NCBI RefSeq assembly: GCF_018802765.1 | Contig: NZ_CP069163.1 | Coordinates: forward strand, 1,054,001-1,118,000 | Direction: 5' to 3' | Source: Paludibacterium sp. B53371 | GTDB lineage: Bacteria; Pseudomonadota; Gammaproteobacteria; Burkholderiales; Chromobacteriaceae | DNA: 64,000 nt | Position numbers and translations under genes: made by a program | The notes under the pieces: model-generated | Databases searched by the model: none | Told to the model about the DNA's origin: nothing | The model's input: only the letters and a program-made list of their open reading frames with translations | In this document: piece after piece, positions 8,696 through 17,793 of the stretch | How the letters are laid out: every line of letters starts with the position of its first letter | How positions within the stretch are numbered: position 1 is the stretch's first letter

Positions 8696-9375
8696 TGCGC
8701 TGCGCCATTTTCTATGCACCGCCGCCAGACAGTGCATTCTGGCAGGCAGGCAGCCAATGGCTTGGCTATGACGCGGCCAGTGGGCGCGTGGTGACGCAGC
8801 CTGCCTTGCCTGGCTTGTCTCACGCGCTGACGGCCACGGCCGCACGCTATGGCTGGCATGGCACGCTCAAGGCCCCCTTTGCACCGGCCCCGGGTGTGGA
8901 TGAGGCGACACTTGTGGCAGCGGTGAGCGAACTGGCCACGCGTTTTTCGCCTTTCGCTCTGCCGCTGCAGGTGGGCTGGCTGCACGGTTTTCTCTCCCTG
9001 CGTCCTGCACAGCCGCTTCCGCGTCTGGGCGAGTTGGCCACGGCCTGTGTGCTGCAACTTCAGTCTCTGGGAGACCCTCAGGCCAGACTGGCCGAACGCC
9101 AGGGGCTCAGCGCCCGGCAGCTCGAATTGTATGCACGCTGGGGCTATCCCTATGTCTTCGAGCAATTTCGCTTTCATATGACCCTGAGCGAGCGCATGGC
9201 GCAGGATGCCCCCGATGCCTCTGCGTTGCAGGCCTCTGCCGGGCAGTATTTCGCGCCTCACCTGCAGCAGGTGGTGGCAGGGCTGGCGCTGTTTGTTGAG
9301 CCTGGTGCCGGCCAGGCGCTGCGCTACCGGGCTTATTGCGGTTTCGATGGCGAGGTATGGCGCGATGTCGACTGA
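8695..9375 (+). CDS. DUF1045 phosphonate-operon protein, 2H phosphoesterase superfamily
   Basis: Small cytoplasmic protein of the family often found with phn genes (phosphonate metabolism protein, DUF1045). 226 aa. The two 2H-superfamily catalytic motifs are visible: His55-x-Thr-Leu (HGTLKAPF) and His161-x-Thr-Leu (HMTLSER). This indicates a cyclic-phosphate phosphodiesterase fold, a plausible replacement for PhnP (ribose cyclic phosphate opening), which is not in the window. That role is inference from context. The start overlaps the phnF stop (TGATG). Confidence 0.87.
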   Translation: MRCAIFYAPPPDSAFWQAGSQWLGYDAASGRVVTQPALPGLSHALTATAARYGWHGTLKAPFAPAPGVDEATLVAAVSELATRFSPFALPLQVGWLHGFLSLRPAQPLPRLGELATACVLQLQSLGDPQARLAERQGLSARQLELYARWGYPYVFEQFRFHMTLSERMAQDAPDASALQASAGQYFAPHLQQVVAGLALFVEPGAGQALRYRAYCGFDGEVWRDVD

Positions 9376-9925
9376 GTCTCCCGGCCGTCTGTGGTATGTC
9401 ATCGGGCCGTCCGGTGCCGGCAAAGACAGTCTGCTGGCCTATGCCCGCCAGCAACTGGCGGGCTCATCCCGGCTGGTGTTTGCTCATCGCTACATCACCC
9501 GCCCGGCCGATGCCGGGGGGGAGAACCACATTGCCCTGTCGGCCGCCGAGTTTGACAGTCGCGAGCGCCATGGTTGTTTTGCCCTGAGCTGGCGTCGGCA
9601 CGGCCTGGCCTATGCACTGGGAGTGGAGGTCGAAACCTGGCTGGCACAGGGGCTGGACGTGGTGGTGAATGGTTCGCGTGCCACCTTGCCATTGGCGGCC
9701 GCGCATTTCCCGACGCTGACCCCGCTGTGGGTACTGGCCAGTCCGGCGGTGCTGGCAGAACGATTGCGGGCACGCGGTCGGGAGGATGAGGCGGCGGTGC
9801 AGCGCCGCCTGCAGGAAGCGGCCGGGTTTGTCCCGCCAGAAGGCAGCCTGATTTTGCGCAATGATGGCACCCTGTCTCAGGGGGGCGAGCAGTTGTTAAG
9901 TCTGCTCTGCGCGCCCTGGCATTGA
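9365..9925 (+). CDS. phnN: PhnN, ribose 1,5-bisphosphate phosphokinase
   Basis: Kinase that makes 5-phosphoribosyl-1-diphosphate from ribose 1,5-bisphosphate, the last step of the C-P lyase pathway. 186 aa, the usual length. P-loop GPSGAGKDS lies near residues 14-22, then HRYITRPA and the guanylate-kinase-like lid region. The ATG at 9365 overlaps the end of the DUF1045 gene by 11 nt; the frame is open further upstream but only inside that gene. Third gene of the phnF operon. Confidence 0.93.
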   Translation: MSTESPGRLWYVIGPSGAGKDSLLAYARQQLAGSSRLVFAHRYITRPADAGGENHIALSAAEFDSRERHGCFALSWRRHGLAYALGVEVETWLAQGLDVVVNGSRATLPLAAAHFPTLTPLWVLASPAVLAERLRARGREDEAAVQRRLQEAAGFVPPEGSLILRNDGTLSQGGEQLLSLLCAPWH

Positions 9926-10000
9926 CGCTGGGGCGGACCTGCTGACCCTGCCGCGGTGCAGACCGCTGATCCGATGGTCATTGCCTGTTGCCGGGTGAAT

Positions 10001-10011
10001 TATCTATACCA
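10001..10011. promoter_or_regulatory. Probable PhnF operator before the orphan binding-protein gene
   Basis: TATCTATACCA, matching GT-N-TA-N-AC at seven of eight positions (first G is A). It lies 27 nt before the ATG at 10038. It is close to the reported mycobacterial PhnF half of the form TCTATACCA. Confidence 0.5.
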
Positions 10012-10037
10012 AGCTCAGGGTCCGGCGGGGGTCGAGC

Positions 10038-10838
10038 ATGAGGTTGCTGACATGGAGTGCTTTGCTGGCAGGGTGGATGACGTTGGCCGTCTGGGGGCAA
10101 ACGCTCACGGTCGCGATGGAAGAAGCCGATAACCGCCCGTTTGAATATCTGGACGAGCAGGGCAATCTGACCGGCTTTCATACCGAACTGGTGCGGATGG
10201 TGGCTGCTGATCTGGGATGGTCGGTACAGTTTGTGCGGGTGCCCTGGAGCCGGACGCAGCTCCTGCTGTCGACCGGCAGGGTGGATGCCGTTACCTATAT
10301 GGGCAAGACCGCGGAGCGGCAGAAGTTTGCCGTGTTTCTGGAGGGGAATCAGCTGCATGTTGAGCATGTCACCCTGTTTGTCCGGCGTGATGACCGCCGG
10401 CGAATCCGTTATCTGCCGCCAGTTGCCAGCATGATGCAGCAGTTCCGTTTTGGTGCCCCGCGTGGCTATTTTCTCGGCCAGGAAGTCAGTGATGCGATCA
10501 ATGCGGGCGGCAAGGTCGATCTGAGCCCCCAGACCCAGGCGCAGTTATTCAACATGCTGTTGGCTAGACGTATCGATGTCGCCGTAGCCGAGACGCTGGC
10601 CATGCAGCTGGTGCAGCCGCAGATACCGGATATCACGTCGCGGGTGGTGCAGGTGCCGGGCGCGGTATTCAGCGGCAATCCGATGTATATCGCGTTCAAG
10701 AATGCTGCCGATGGACCGGATCTGGCACGCCAGTTTGCGGCGGCCTACGCCAAATGGCGGCGCACCGGTGCCTACCCCTGGCTGGTGGCGCGCTTTCATG
10801 TGTTCGACCGGGTGCCGGATAGCTTTGTCCAGCGATGA
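10038..10838 (+). CDS. Periplasmic solute-binding protein, family 3-like; role unknown
   Basis: Exported protein of the amino-acid-type substrate-binding fold (SBP family 3). 266 aa. Signal peptide over the first 20 residues, then TLTVAMEEADNRPFEYLDEQGNLTGFHTELVRMVA, the classical first lobe. No permease or ATPase gene is attached. It sits between phnN and the aminoethylphosphonate-type importer and carries a PhnF-like site, so it may serve phosphonate sensing or capture. It could also be an unrelated sensor-type protein. Only the fold is well supported. Confidence 0.75.
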   Translation: MRLLTWSALLAGWMTLAVWGQTLTVAMEEADNRPFEYLDEQGNLTGFHTELVRMVAADLGWSVQFVRVPWSRTQLLLSTGRVDAVTYMGKTAERQKFAVFLEGNQLHVEHVTLFVRRDDRRRIRYLPPVASMMQQFRFGAPRGYFLGQEVSDAINAGGKVDLSPQTQAQLFNMLLARRIDVAVAETLAMQLVQPQIPDITSRVVQVPGAVFSGNPMYIAFKNAADGPDLARQFAAAYAKWRRTGAYPWLVARFHVFDRVPDSFVQR

Positions 10839-10989
10839 GCGGCAGCGCTCCCGGGGGACTGGGCAATGGATTTTCCAGACGTCTAGTCGCGCAAAACAAG
10901 CTTCATTCAAGGTTTATGACTCTGTAATCGTTGCTCCTTAAGGTAGCGGCAAATGATCTGACCCATGGATGTCAGTGTGTCGGTTTATT

Positions 10990-10999
10990 TGTCTATACG
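10990..10999. promoter_or_regulatory. Probable PhnF operator before the importer operon
   Basis: TGTCTATACG, containing GTCTATAC, a full match to GT-N-TA-N-AC and nine of ten identical to the site before phnG. It lies 23 nt before the ATG of the binding-protein gene at 11023. Confidence 0.68.
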
Positions 11000-11022
11000 T
11001 CTAAACACAAGGAGCCGGTTTG

Positions 11023-12039
11023 ATGAAAAAGCAGATGGCCGTTTGGCTGGGCATGGCACTGGGTGCCGCCTCCATGGCACAAGCCAATAGCACCCTGACG
11101 GTGTACACTGCCCTGGAGGCGGATCAGGTCGATGCCTACAAGGCCGCTTTCCAGAAGGTCAATCCCGACGTCGATCTCAATTTCGTGCGCGACTCGACGG
11201 GCGTCATTACCGCCAGGCTGTTGTCGGAGAAGAATCATCCGCAGGCCGATGCGGTCTGGGGGCTGGCCGCGACCAGCCTGATGATCCTCAAGCAGCAGGG
11301 CATGCTGCAAGGCTATACCCCGAAGGGGGCCGACAAACTGAGTCGTCAGTTCATCGACAGCAGCAAGCCGGCGCAATGGGCCGGCATGGATGTCTGGGCG
11401 GCGACCATTTGTTTCAACACCGTTGAAGCGGCCAAAAAACATCTGCCGGCACCGACCAGCTGGGCCGATTTGCTCAAGCCGGTGTACAAGGGGCAGATCG
11501 TGATGCCGCATCCGGCCTCCAGCGGGACCGGCTATCTGGATGTGTCTGCCTGGCTGCAGCTGATGGGAGAAAAGAAGGGCTGGGCTTACATGGATCAGCT
11601 GCACAACAACATTGCCCAGTATGTGCATTCCGGCTCCAAACCCTGCAAGATGGCGGCCGCCGGTGAGTATCCGGTCGGCATTTCGTTTGAATATCGTGGT
11701 GCCGAGCTGAAGAGCCAGGGGGCGCCGATTGATCTGATCTTCCCCAAGGAAGGTCTGGGCTGGGATCTGGAAGCCACAGCCATCATCAAGGGCACCAAAA
11801 ACCTTGAAGCCGCCAAGAAGCTGGCGGATTTCTCGGCCAGCCTGCCGGCCATGCAGCTGTATCAGAAGAGCTATGCCGTACTGGCCATGCCGGGTGTGGC
11901 GCAGCAAAACCCCAATCTGCCGGGCGATTATGCCAAGCGTCTGATCAAGAATGACTTCGGCTGGGCAGCCCAGCACCGTGACGCCATCCTGCAGGAGTGG
12001 TCGCGTCGTTATGAAAGCAAGGCGGCGCCGAAGTCCTGA
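11023..12039 (+). CDS. phnS2: Periplasmic 2-aminoethylphosphonate-type ABC binding protein
   Basis: Exported binding protein of an ABC importer, related to ferric-iron (FbpA) binding proteins and to the putative 2-aminoethylphosphonate subgroup. 338 aa with a signal peptide ending AQA near residue 21, then [28 protein letters not shown] precedes the ATG at 11023; a TTG one codon earlier is less likely. Linkage to a C-P lyase cluster and a PhnF-like operator favours phosphonate over iron as substrate. Specificity is inferred, not read directly. Confidence 0.84.
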   Translation: MKKQMAVWLGMALGAASMAQANSTLTVYTALEADQVDAYKAAFQKVNPDVDLNFVRDSTGVITARLLSEKNHPQADAVWGLAATSLMILKQQGMLQGYTPKGADKLSRQFIDSSKPAQWAGMDVWAATICFNTVEAAKKHLPAPTSWADLLKPVYKGQIVMPHPASSGTGYLDVSAWLQLMGEKKGWAYMDQLHNNIAQYVHSGSKPCKMAAAGEYPVGISFEYRGAELKSQGAPIDLIFPKEGLGWDLEATAIIKGTKNLEAAKKLADFSASLPAMQLYQKSYAVLAMPGVAQQNPNLPGDYAKRLIKNDFGWAAQHRDAILQEWSRRYESKAAPKS

Positions 12040-12060
12040 GCTGTGTGGCCTGCGTCAGCC

Positions 12061-12088
12061 AGAGGGCGGGCTCTCCCGCTCTCTTTTT
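12061..12088 (+). terminator. Attenuator-like hairpin between binding protein and ATPase genes
   Basis: Arms AGAGGGCGGG (12061-12070) and CCCGCTCTCT (12075-12084) with a CTCT loop, one mismatch and a short T-run after it. Such hairpins often let the binding protein be made in excess over the membrane components. Confidence 0.55.
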
Positions 12089-12131
12089 CCACTTGTGGCG
12101 CGGCCTGTCAGGCCGGGCGAGGGAGGTCGGC

Positions 12132-13232
12132 ATGCAAGTTGCCGATGGTTTGAGCCGTTTGACGGCCCATTTGACCGTGCGGAATCTGACGCGCCGGTTT
12201 GGTGCCTTTACCGCACTGGATGCGGTGTCCCTGTCAATCGACAAGGGCGAGTTTGTCTGTCTGCTGGGGCCCTCCGGCTGTGGCAAGACCACCTTGCTGC
12301 GCCTGATTGCCGGTCTGGACCAGCCCGACGACGGGCTGGTGGCACTGGCGGGGCGTGACATTACCCATGCACCGCCGGCAGCGCGGGATTACGGCATCGT
12401 GTTTCAGAGTTATGCCCTGTTTCCCAATCTGACGGTGGCAGAAAACATTGCCTATGGCCTCAGGCCGCGGCGTGACAGGGCGCGCATTGCCGCGCGGGTG
12501 CGCGAGCTGCTGGATCTGGTCGGCCTGCCCGGTGCCGAGCAGCGCCTGCCGGCCGCACTGTCCGGTGGCCAGCAGCAGCGGGTGGCCCTGGCCCGGGCGC
12601 TGGCGACTTCCCCGGGCATGTTGTTGCTGGATGAGCCCTTGTCGGCACTGGATGCACGAGTACGTGAGCGCTTGCGCGAGGAACTCAAGGGGCTGCAAAA
12701 GCGCCTGGGGGTCACGACGCTGATGGTGACGCATGATCAGGAGGAGGCCCTGGCGCTGGCCGACCGGGTGGTGGTCATGCAGGCGGGCAAGATCGAACAA
12801 GTAGGCACGCCGGCCGAGATTTACCAGCGTCCGGCCAGCCGCTTTGTCGCCGAGTTCGTCGGCGATGCCAATTGGCTGCCGGTCGCGGCGCGGCAGGACG
12901 GGGCGGTCAGCGTGGGCAGCCATACCCTGCACCTGCAGGCGGACCTGCCGCCAGAACGGGATCTGACGCTGTTCCTGCGGCCAGAGGATGTGATCATCAA
13001 GCCGCAGTGGGATGGTGCGGCGAACACCCTGCTTGCCCGGGTGGAAGATGTCAGTTTTGCCGGCGCCCTGACCCGGGTGCGTCTGCAACCTGAAGGCATG
13101 CCGGGGCAGGTGCTGCATGCCGAGCTGTGTCCATCAATGATGCAGCGTCAGCCGCTGGTGCCGGGAGAGATCGTGCCGGTCGAGTTGCCGATGGCACGTT
13201 TGCTGGTGTTTGCCGGGGAGGCCGCATGTTGA
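12132..13232 (+). CDS. phnT2: ABC importer ATPase, aminoethylphosphonate type (PhnT-like)
   Basis: ATPase of the importer. 366 aa. Walker [10 protein letters not shown] near residue 56, signature [14 protein letters not shown] near 151, Walker [12 protein letters not shown] and the H-loop [10 protein letters not shown]-terminal TOBE-type regulatory domain covers about 265-360. GGGAGG at 12121-12126 selects the ATG at 12132 rather than the upstream start of the open frame. It overlaps the permease gene by 7 nt. The same architecture is found in iron and polyamine importers; context gives the phosphonate assignment. Confidence 0.86.
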   Translation: MQVADGLSRLTAHLTVRNLTRRFGAFTALDAVSLSIDKGEFVCLLGPSGCGKTTLLRLIAGLDQPDDGLVALAGRDITHAPPAARDYGIVFQSYALFPNLTVAENIAYGLRPRRDRARIAARVRELLDLVGLPGAEQRLPAALSGGQQQRVALARALATSPGMLLLDEPLSALDARVRERLREELKGLQKRLGVTTLMVTHDQEEALALADRVVVMQAGKIEQVGTPAEIYQRPASRFVAEFVGDANWLPVAARQDGAVSVGSHTLHLQADLPPERDLTLFLRPEDVIIKPQWDGAANTLLARVEDVSFAGALTRVRLQPEGMPGQVLHAELCPSMMQRQPLVPGEIVPVELPMARLLVFAGEAAC

Positions 13233-14923
13233 GTGCCGTCTGGAAATCGCGCCCATCCCTGGCGCGTGCCATGCCGGCCGAAACCCGGCTGGCGCAGCTC
13301 TTGCTCGCCGTGCTGCTGTTACTGCTCAGCCTGGCGATCTGTCTGCCGCTGCTCTGTCTGTTGTCTCGCGCCGTCCAGGATCGTGACGGCGGCTTTGTCG
13401 GTCTGGCCAATGTGTGGCAGGTCCTGCATACCCCCGGTCTTTGGCGTGCGGCCACCCATAGCGTGTCGCTGGCCATGACGGTCTGCCTGATCGTCACGCC
13501 GCTGGCCTTTGCTTTTGCCTGGTCGCTGACCCGCACCCGGGTCCCGGGACGGGGGTGGTGGCGACAGATCGGTCTGTCGCCGCTGCTGGCGCCCTCCCTG
13601 ATGCCTGGTATTTCGCTGGTTTATCTGTTTGGCAATCAGGGCTTGATCAAGGACTGGATGCCTGGCGGCACGGTGTACGGATTCTGGGGCATGGTGATGG
13701 GCGAAAGCTTTTATACCTTTCCCTACGCCTTGCTGATTCTTTCCACCGCGCTGGCCTCGGCTGACGGTCGCCTGTACGAGGCGGGCAGGGTGCTGGGGGC
13801 CGGCGCCCTGCGCCGCTTTCTGACCATTACCCTGCCCGGTGCACGCTATGGCCTGGTTTCAGCGGCGCTGGTGGTGGCGACCCTGGTCATGACCGACTTC
13901 GGGGTACCTACCGTCCTGGGGGGCGATGTCAACGTGCTGGCCACCGAGGCCTACAAGCAGGTGATCGGTCAGCAGAACTTCCCGCGCGGGGCGGTGATCG
14001 GTCTGATGCTGCTGTTGCCGGCAGTGCTGTCCTTCGGTATCGAGCGCCAGCTGGCACGCCGGCAGCAAGCAAGCATGACGGCACGTTCGACTCCCTATCA
14101 GCCGGCCAGACACCGCTGGCGCGACGCGCTGGCCGCCTTGCTGCTGTGGCTGGTCAGCGGTGCCTTGCTGGGACTGCTGGCCGTCGGTGTCTGCGCCTCG
14201 CTGATCCGCTATTGGCCTTACAACCTGTCCCTGACCTGGCAGCATTATCAATTCGCCAGTTCGGATGGCAGTGGCTGGCATGCCTACTTCAACAGTCTGC
14301 AAATGGCGGCAGCGACTGCCGTACTGGGAACGATGCTGGTGTTTCTCGGGGCATACGTCTGCGAAAAAATGACCCTGGCGCCGATGCTGCGCGCCTTGTT
14401 GCGTTTGCTGGCGATGTTGCCGATGGCGGTGCCGGGGCTGGTGCTGGGCCTGGGTTATGTGTTCTTTTTCAACCACCCGGCCAATCCGTTGAATGTGCTT
14501 TATGGTGGCATGACGCTGATGGTTATGTGCACCATTGCCCATTTTTACACCACGGCCCATCTGACGGTGACCACAGCCCTGCGGCAGCTGGATGGCGAGT
14601 TCGAGTCGGTGGCCGCCTCGCTCAAGGTCCCTTTCTGGGTCACCCTTTGGCGTGTGACCCTGCCGGTCTGCCTGCCTGCCCTGGTGGACGTGGCCAGGTT
14701 CTACTTCGTTTCTGCCATGACCACTTTGTCAGCGCTGATCTTCCTCATGAGTCCGGCCCACAGCGTGGCGGCTGTGTCGATCATCACCCTGGATGACAGC
14801 GGCGACACGGCAGCGGCAGCCGCCATGTCGACGCTGGTGGTGCTGACCTCGCTGCTGGCGACCGTGTTGTTGGGCGCGCTGGCGCAGCGTGTGCGCTCAG
14901 GCACTCAGCGGTCGTCGCGATGA
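13226..14923 (+). CDS. phnU2: ABC importer permease, fused two-domain (PhnU2-like)
   Basis: Inner-membrane permease with two complete transmembrane units in one chain. 565 aa and about twelve hydrophobic segments. Each half contains an EAA-type loop for ATPase contact: [23 protein letters not shown] in the first half and [24 protein letters not shown] in the second. The fused form is typical of the FbpB/PhnU2 group. Last gene of the importer operon; its last 19 nt overlap the convergent GST gene. Confidence 0.85.
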   Translation: MLSAVWKSRPSLARAMPAETRLAQLLLAVLLLLLSLAICLPLLCLLSRAVQDRDGGFVGLANVWQVLHTPGLWRAATHSVSLAMTVCLIVTPLAFAFAWSLTRTRVPGRGWWRQIGLSPLLAPSLMPGISLVYLFGNQGLIKDWMPGGTVYGFWGMVMGESFYTFPYALLILSTALASADGRLYEAGRVLGAGALRRFLTITLPGARYGLVSAALVVATLVMTDFGVPTVLGGDVNVLATEAYKQVIGQQNFPRGAVIGLMLLLPAVLSFGIERQLARRQQASMTARSTPYQPARHRWRDALAALLLWLVSGALLGLLAVGVCASLIRYWPYNLSLTWQHYQFASSDGSGWHAYFNSLQMAAATAVLGTMLVFLGAYVCEKMTLAPMLRALLRLLAMLPMAVPGLVLGLGYVFFFNHPANPLNVLYGGMTLMVMCTIAHFYTTAHLTVTTALRQLDGEFESVAASLKVPFWVTLWRVTLPVCLPALVDVARFYFVSAMTTLSALIFLMSPAHSVAAVSIITLDDSGDTAAAAAMSTLVVLTSLLATVLLGALAQRVRSGTQRSSR

Positions 14924-15639
14924 ATGCGACGCAGCCAGTCGAAGCAGGGGCGATGACTTTGTGTCTGACGCCAGGCGTGGAAGGTCGCCGGCAGTCGGGC
15001 CGCCAGGCTGGCTTCATCCTGCTCCGGCGCGACCAGCGGGCCAAGCAGGGCACAGACGGACAAATCGGCGCGGCTGAATTGCCCGCCGACCAGATAGCCC
15101 TCTGTGGATGGCAGGGCCTGATCCAGCCGATCAAGGGCGGCTTCCAGTCGCTGACGCGAGGCTGCGCTGCTGGCCGGGGTGATGTGCAGGCCCTTGCGCA
15201 GCAACTGACGCAATAGGGGAAAGCCCAGTGTCAACAGTTTCGCCTGACGCGGGGTGGCGCCGGTCAGCAGAAAGGGCAGGGCATAGCGCCGTTCGTGCAG
15301 CAGATGGGAATAAAACCAGCGGCGCAGATGGATGCCGATCTCCTTTTCGGCAAACTGCTCCCAGACGGCTGCCTGGCGGGCCGCCTCGGCATCCTGTGGC
15401 GTGAGCGGCCGCTCGGGCCAATGCGCGTCGAGATAGTCAATGATGGCCGCAGAGCCCTGAACCAGCGTCTGGTCATGCTGCAGGATCGGCACACTGCTCT
15501 TGGGGCAGAGTCTGCGGGTGCGCAGCAGATGCAGGCCCGGAATCAGGTTCTCCACGGTATAGGACTGCCCCTTGTAGTCGAGCGCCCAGCGGGCTTTGCC
15601 GCAAAAGTGCGAATAGGGAAACTGGATCAGGTTCATCAT
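14905..15639 (-). CDS. Glutathione S-transferase-like protein
   Basis: Cytoplasmic GST-fold protein of 244 aa. N-terminal thioredoxin-like domain: IQFPYSHFCGKARWAL (active-site region near Ser10/Cys13) and SVPILQHDQTLVQGSAAIIDYLDAHWP, which has the cis-Pro and the glutathione-binding QGS. A helical C-terminal domain ends with VGGQFSRADLSVCALLGPLV. Two tandem ATGs at the start. Substrate unknown. Its end overlaps the phnU2-like gene, so the two are transcribed toward each other. Confidence 0.82.
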   Translation of the reverse strand: MMNLIQFPYSHFCGKARWALDYKGQSYTVENLIPGLHLLRTRRLCPKSSVPILQHDQTLVQGSAAIIDYLDAHWPERPLTPQDAEAARQAAVWEQFAEKEIGIHLRRWFYSHLLHERRYALPFLLTGATPRQAKLLTLGFPLLRQLLRKGLHITPASSAASRQRLEAALDRLDQALPSTEGYLVGGQFSRADLSVCALLGPLVAPEQDEASLAARLPATFHAWRQTQSHRPCFDWLRRIHRDDR

Positions 15640-15729
15640 GGTGTTTGCCGCTTATTGAGATGTGATGATAGGCAAAGCTTGTTATACCGCATGCTGTTAT
15701 GATTTGGGCAACCATTATGGAGCCATGGC

Positions 15730-16167
15730 ATGCAGCGTTTGACCATTTCCCTGAGTGACGAGCTGGCTGAGTCGTTTGACCAATGGATGCAGCAGCGAGG
15801 CTATAGCAGCCGCTCCGAAGCCATGCGTGACCTGTTGCGGCGCGAGCTGGGCGAGCGGGATCTGCAGCAGAACGGTTCACAAGCCTGTGTGGCGGTGTTG
15901 AGCTATGTGTTTGATCACCACGAGCGCCAGCTGTCTTCGCGTCTGACCAGCCTGCAGCATGACCATCATGATCTGGCGGTGGCAACCATGCATGCCCACA
16001 TCAGTCATGAGGATTGTGTCGAAACCGTGCTGCTGCGCGGCCAGGTCGGGGAGGTCACCGCCTTTGCCCACTCGGTGATTGCCGAAACCGGGGTACGCCA
16101 TGGCCATGTCCAGTTGATTCCGGTGGCTGAGGCGCCGGCGGCGCCCATGTGGCGCCGCAAGCGCTGA
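15730..16167 (+). CDS. nikR: NikR, nickel-responsive transcriptional regulator
   Basis: Ribbon-helix-helix repressor that binds DNA when nickel is present. 145 aa. RHH domain in residues 1-45 (QRLTISLSDEL ... RSEAMRDLLRREL), then the ACT-like tetramerisation domain. The high-affinity nickel ligands appear as His77, His88, His90 and Cys96, the E. coli set shifted by one. A short Ala/Pro-rich tail is extra. It converges with the metal importer genes, which are its likely target. Confidence 0.94.
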   Translation: MQRLTISLSDELAESFDQWMQQRGYSSRSEAMRDLLRRELGERDLQQNGSQACVAVLSYVFDHHERQLSSRLTSLQHDHHDLAVATMHAHISHEDCVETVLLRGQVGEVTAFAHSVIAETGVRHGHVQLIPVAEAPAAPMWRRKR

Positions 16168-16179
16168 GGGGCGCAGACC

Positions 16180-16929
16180 CTAGCGCCGGCTGAGGCGACA
16201 GCGCTGCAGCAGGTCCTGGTCGGCCAGGATGGCTTGCGGGCTGCCTTGGGCTTCCAGTCTCCCCTGGTGCAGCACCAGGCAGTGATCGGCAATCTCCGCC
16301 ACGCTTTCCAGCTCATGCGTGGCCATCACCAGGGTTCTTCCCTGTCCCTTGCTCTCGCGCAGAAAGTGCAACATATCGTCCTGGCTGGCGGGGTCGAGTC
16401 CGGCATTGGGCTCGTCCAGCAACAGCACTTCCGGTTCGGTCATCAGTACCGAGGCCAGGGCGACGCGCTTCTTTTCCCCGCCTGACAGGCGATGTGGTGC
16501 TCTGTGGCGCAAATGCGTGATGGCAAAGCGCGTCAGCATCTCGTCGATGCGCGCATGGATTTGCGCCGGCGCCCAGCCCAGTTGCAGCGGGCCGAAGGCC
16601 AGCTCGTCCATGACCGTCGGATTGAATAACTGTACATCCGGATTCTGGAACACCAGGCCGACCCGGCGGCGAAAGGCATGTGAAACCGCCTCGTCACGCA
16701 GGACGGCCTCCGTCAGTGGTTCGCCAAAGGCGCTGATCCGCCCCTGATCGGGAAAATACAGTCCGTCCAGCAGGCGCAGCAGGGTGGATTTGCCCGATCC
16801 GTTGGCGCCGAGCAGGGCGACACGCTGGCCGGCAGGGATGCTCAGGCTCAGGCCATGCAGCGCCCCGATGTCGTGATAGGCATAGTGGACATCTTCAAGC
16901 AGGAAGGCCGGAGGCAGTGACTGGGTCAT
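16180..16929 (-). CDS. cbiO: CbiO/NikO, ATPase of an ECF-type nickel/cobalt importer
   Basis: ATPase of an energy-coupling-factor metal transporter. 249 aa. Walker A GANGSGKST near residue 36, signature RLSGGEKKRVALA near 143 and Walker B EVLLLDEPNAGLD. The NPDVQLFNPTV Q-loop region is typical of CbiO/EcfA. Third gene of the cbiM-cbiQ-cbiO operon, 18 nt after cbiQ. Confidence 0.92.
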   Translation of the reverse strand: MTQSLPPAFLLEDVHYAYHDIGALHGLSLSIPAGQRVALLGANGSGKSTLLRLLDGLYFPDQGRISAFGEPLTEAVLRDEAVSHAFRRRVGLVFQNPDVQLFNPTVMDELAFGPLQLGWAPAQIHARIDEMLTRFAITHLRHRAPHRLSGGEKKRVALASVLMTEPEVLLLDEPNAGLDPASQDDMLHFLRESKGQGRTLVMATHELESVAEIADHCLVLHQGRLEAQGSPQAILADQDLLQRCRLSRR

Positions 16930-16947
16930 GACAGGGAGTACCGGAAA

Positions 16948-17793
16948 CTAGACAAAGGGAAACGTCAGGGCCAGCAGGCCGGCACTGACGAACAGCAGCA
17001 GGGCGGCCAGATCGCGCCAGCCGGGGCGTGCCGCCTGCAGCAGATGAATCTCGCCGCGATAGCCGCGCGCCAGCATGGCCAGATGGATCTCCTGGCTCAG
17101 TGCGAGCGAGCGCTCCAGCAGGGTTCCGGCACAGGCCGCCAGCTGACGGCGCTTCTCGCGCGCGCTCAGCGGCCCGATCTGTCGGCTGCTGCGGGCCTCC
17201 AGCAATTGCTGGGTGCTGGTCAGCAAGGTGAACAGATAGCGATGCGTCATGCCGAGAATCGCGACCAGCACCACGGGCACGCGCAGGGCGCGCAGCCCCT
17301 TGAGCAACTGTGGCCAGGGGGTGGAGAGCATGATCAGCAAAGCCAGTGTGGCCGAAGTTTCGGCGCGGCCGAGCAGGAACAGTGCCGAGCGCAGGCCGGT
17401 CTGGCTGATCACAGGCAGGACGGCGAGTGGCGGGCCGGGCACCAGGAACAGGGCCGGCAGAGCGATCAGTCCGGTGAACAGCAGGACACTGAGCCAGGCC
17501 TGGCGCCAGAGCCGGCGCAGCGTCACGCCGGCACCAAATGACAACAGCACCGCCAAGACGAACAGCCAGGCCAGCGCCAGCAAGTGATGCACCGTGACGG
17601 TACAGACGATCAGGAAGCCCAGACCGAGCAACTTGCTGCGTGCGTCCAGGCCCTGAAGCCAGCCGGGACGCGCGGCGACCCGTTCGGCATCGAGCGCATG
17701 CGTGACGGTATCCAGCAGGCCGGCCAGGGTCCTGCTCCAGAAGCTGCCACCGGCCGCATGCCGGTGGCCGGCGATGAAGGATTGCTCGCTCAC
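16948..17793 (-). CDS. cbiQ: CbiQ/NikQ, ECF transporter transmembrane component
   Basis: T-component of the metal importer that couples ATP hydrolysis to the CbiM substrate unit. About 281 aa with five or six membrane segments. The cytoplasmic coupling motif is visible as AMLARGYRGE (the A-R-G signature) near residue 240. No good ATG is found. A GTG at 17793 overlaps the cbiM stop (GTGA) and gives the usual length; the open frame continues upstream inside cbiM as a shadow. Confidence 0.88.
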   Translation of the reverse strand: MSEQSFIAGHRHAAGGSFWSRTLAGLLDTVTHALDAERVAARPGWLQGLDARSKLLGLGFLIVCTVTVHHLLALAWLFVLAVLLSFGAGVTLRRLWRQAWLSVLLFTGLIALPALFLVPGPPLAVLPVISQTGLRSALFLLGRAETSATLALLIMLSTPWPQLLKGLRALRVPVVLVAILGMTHRYLFTLLTSTQQLLEARSSRQIGPLSAREKRRQLAACAGTLLERSLALSQEIHLAMLARGYRGEIHLLQAARPGWRDLAALLLFVSAGLLALTFPFV

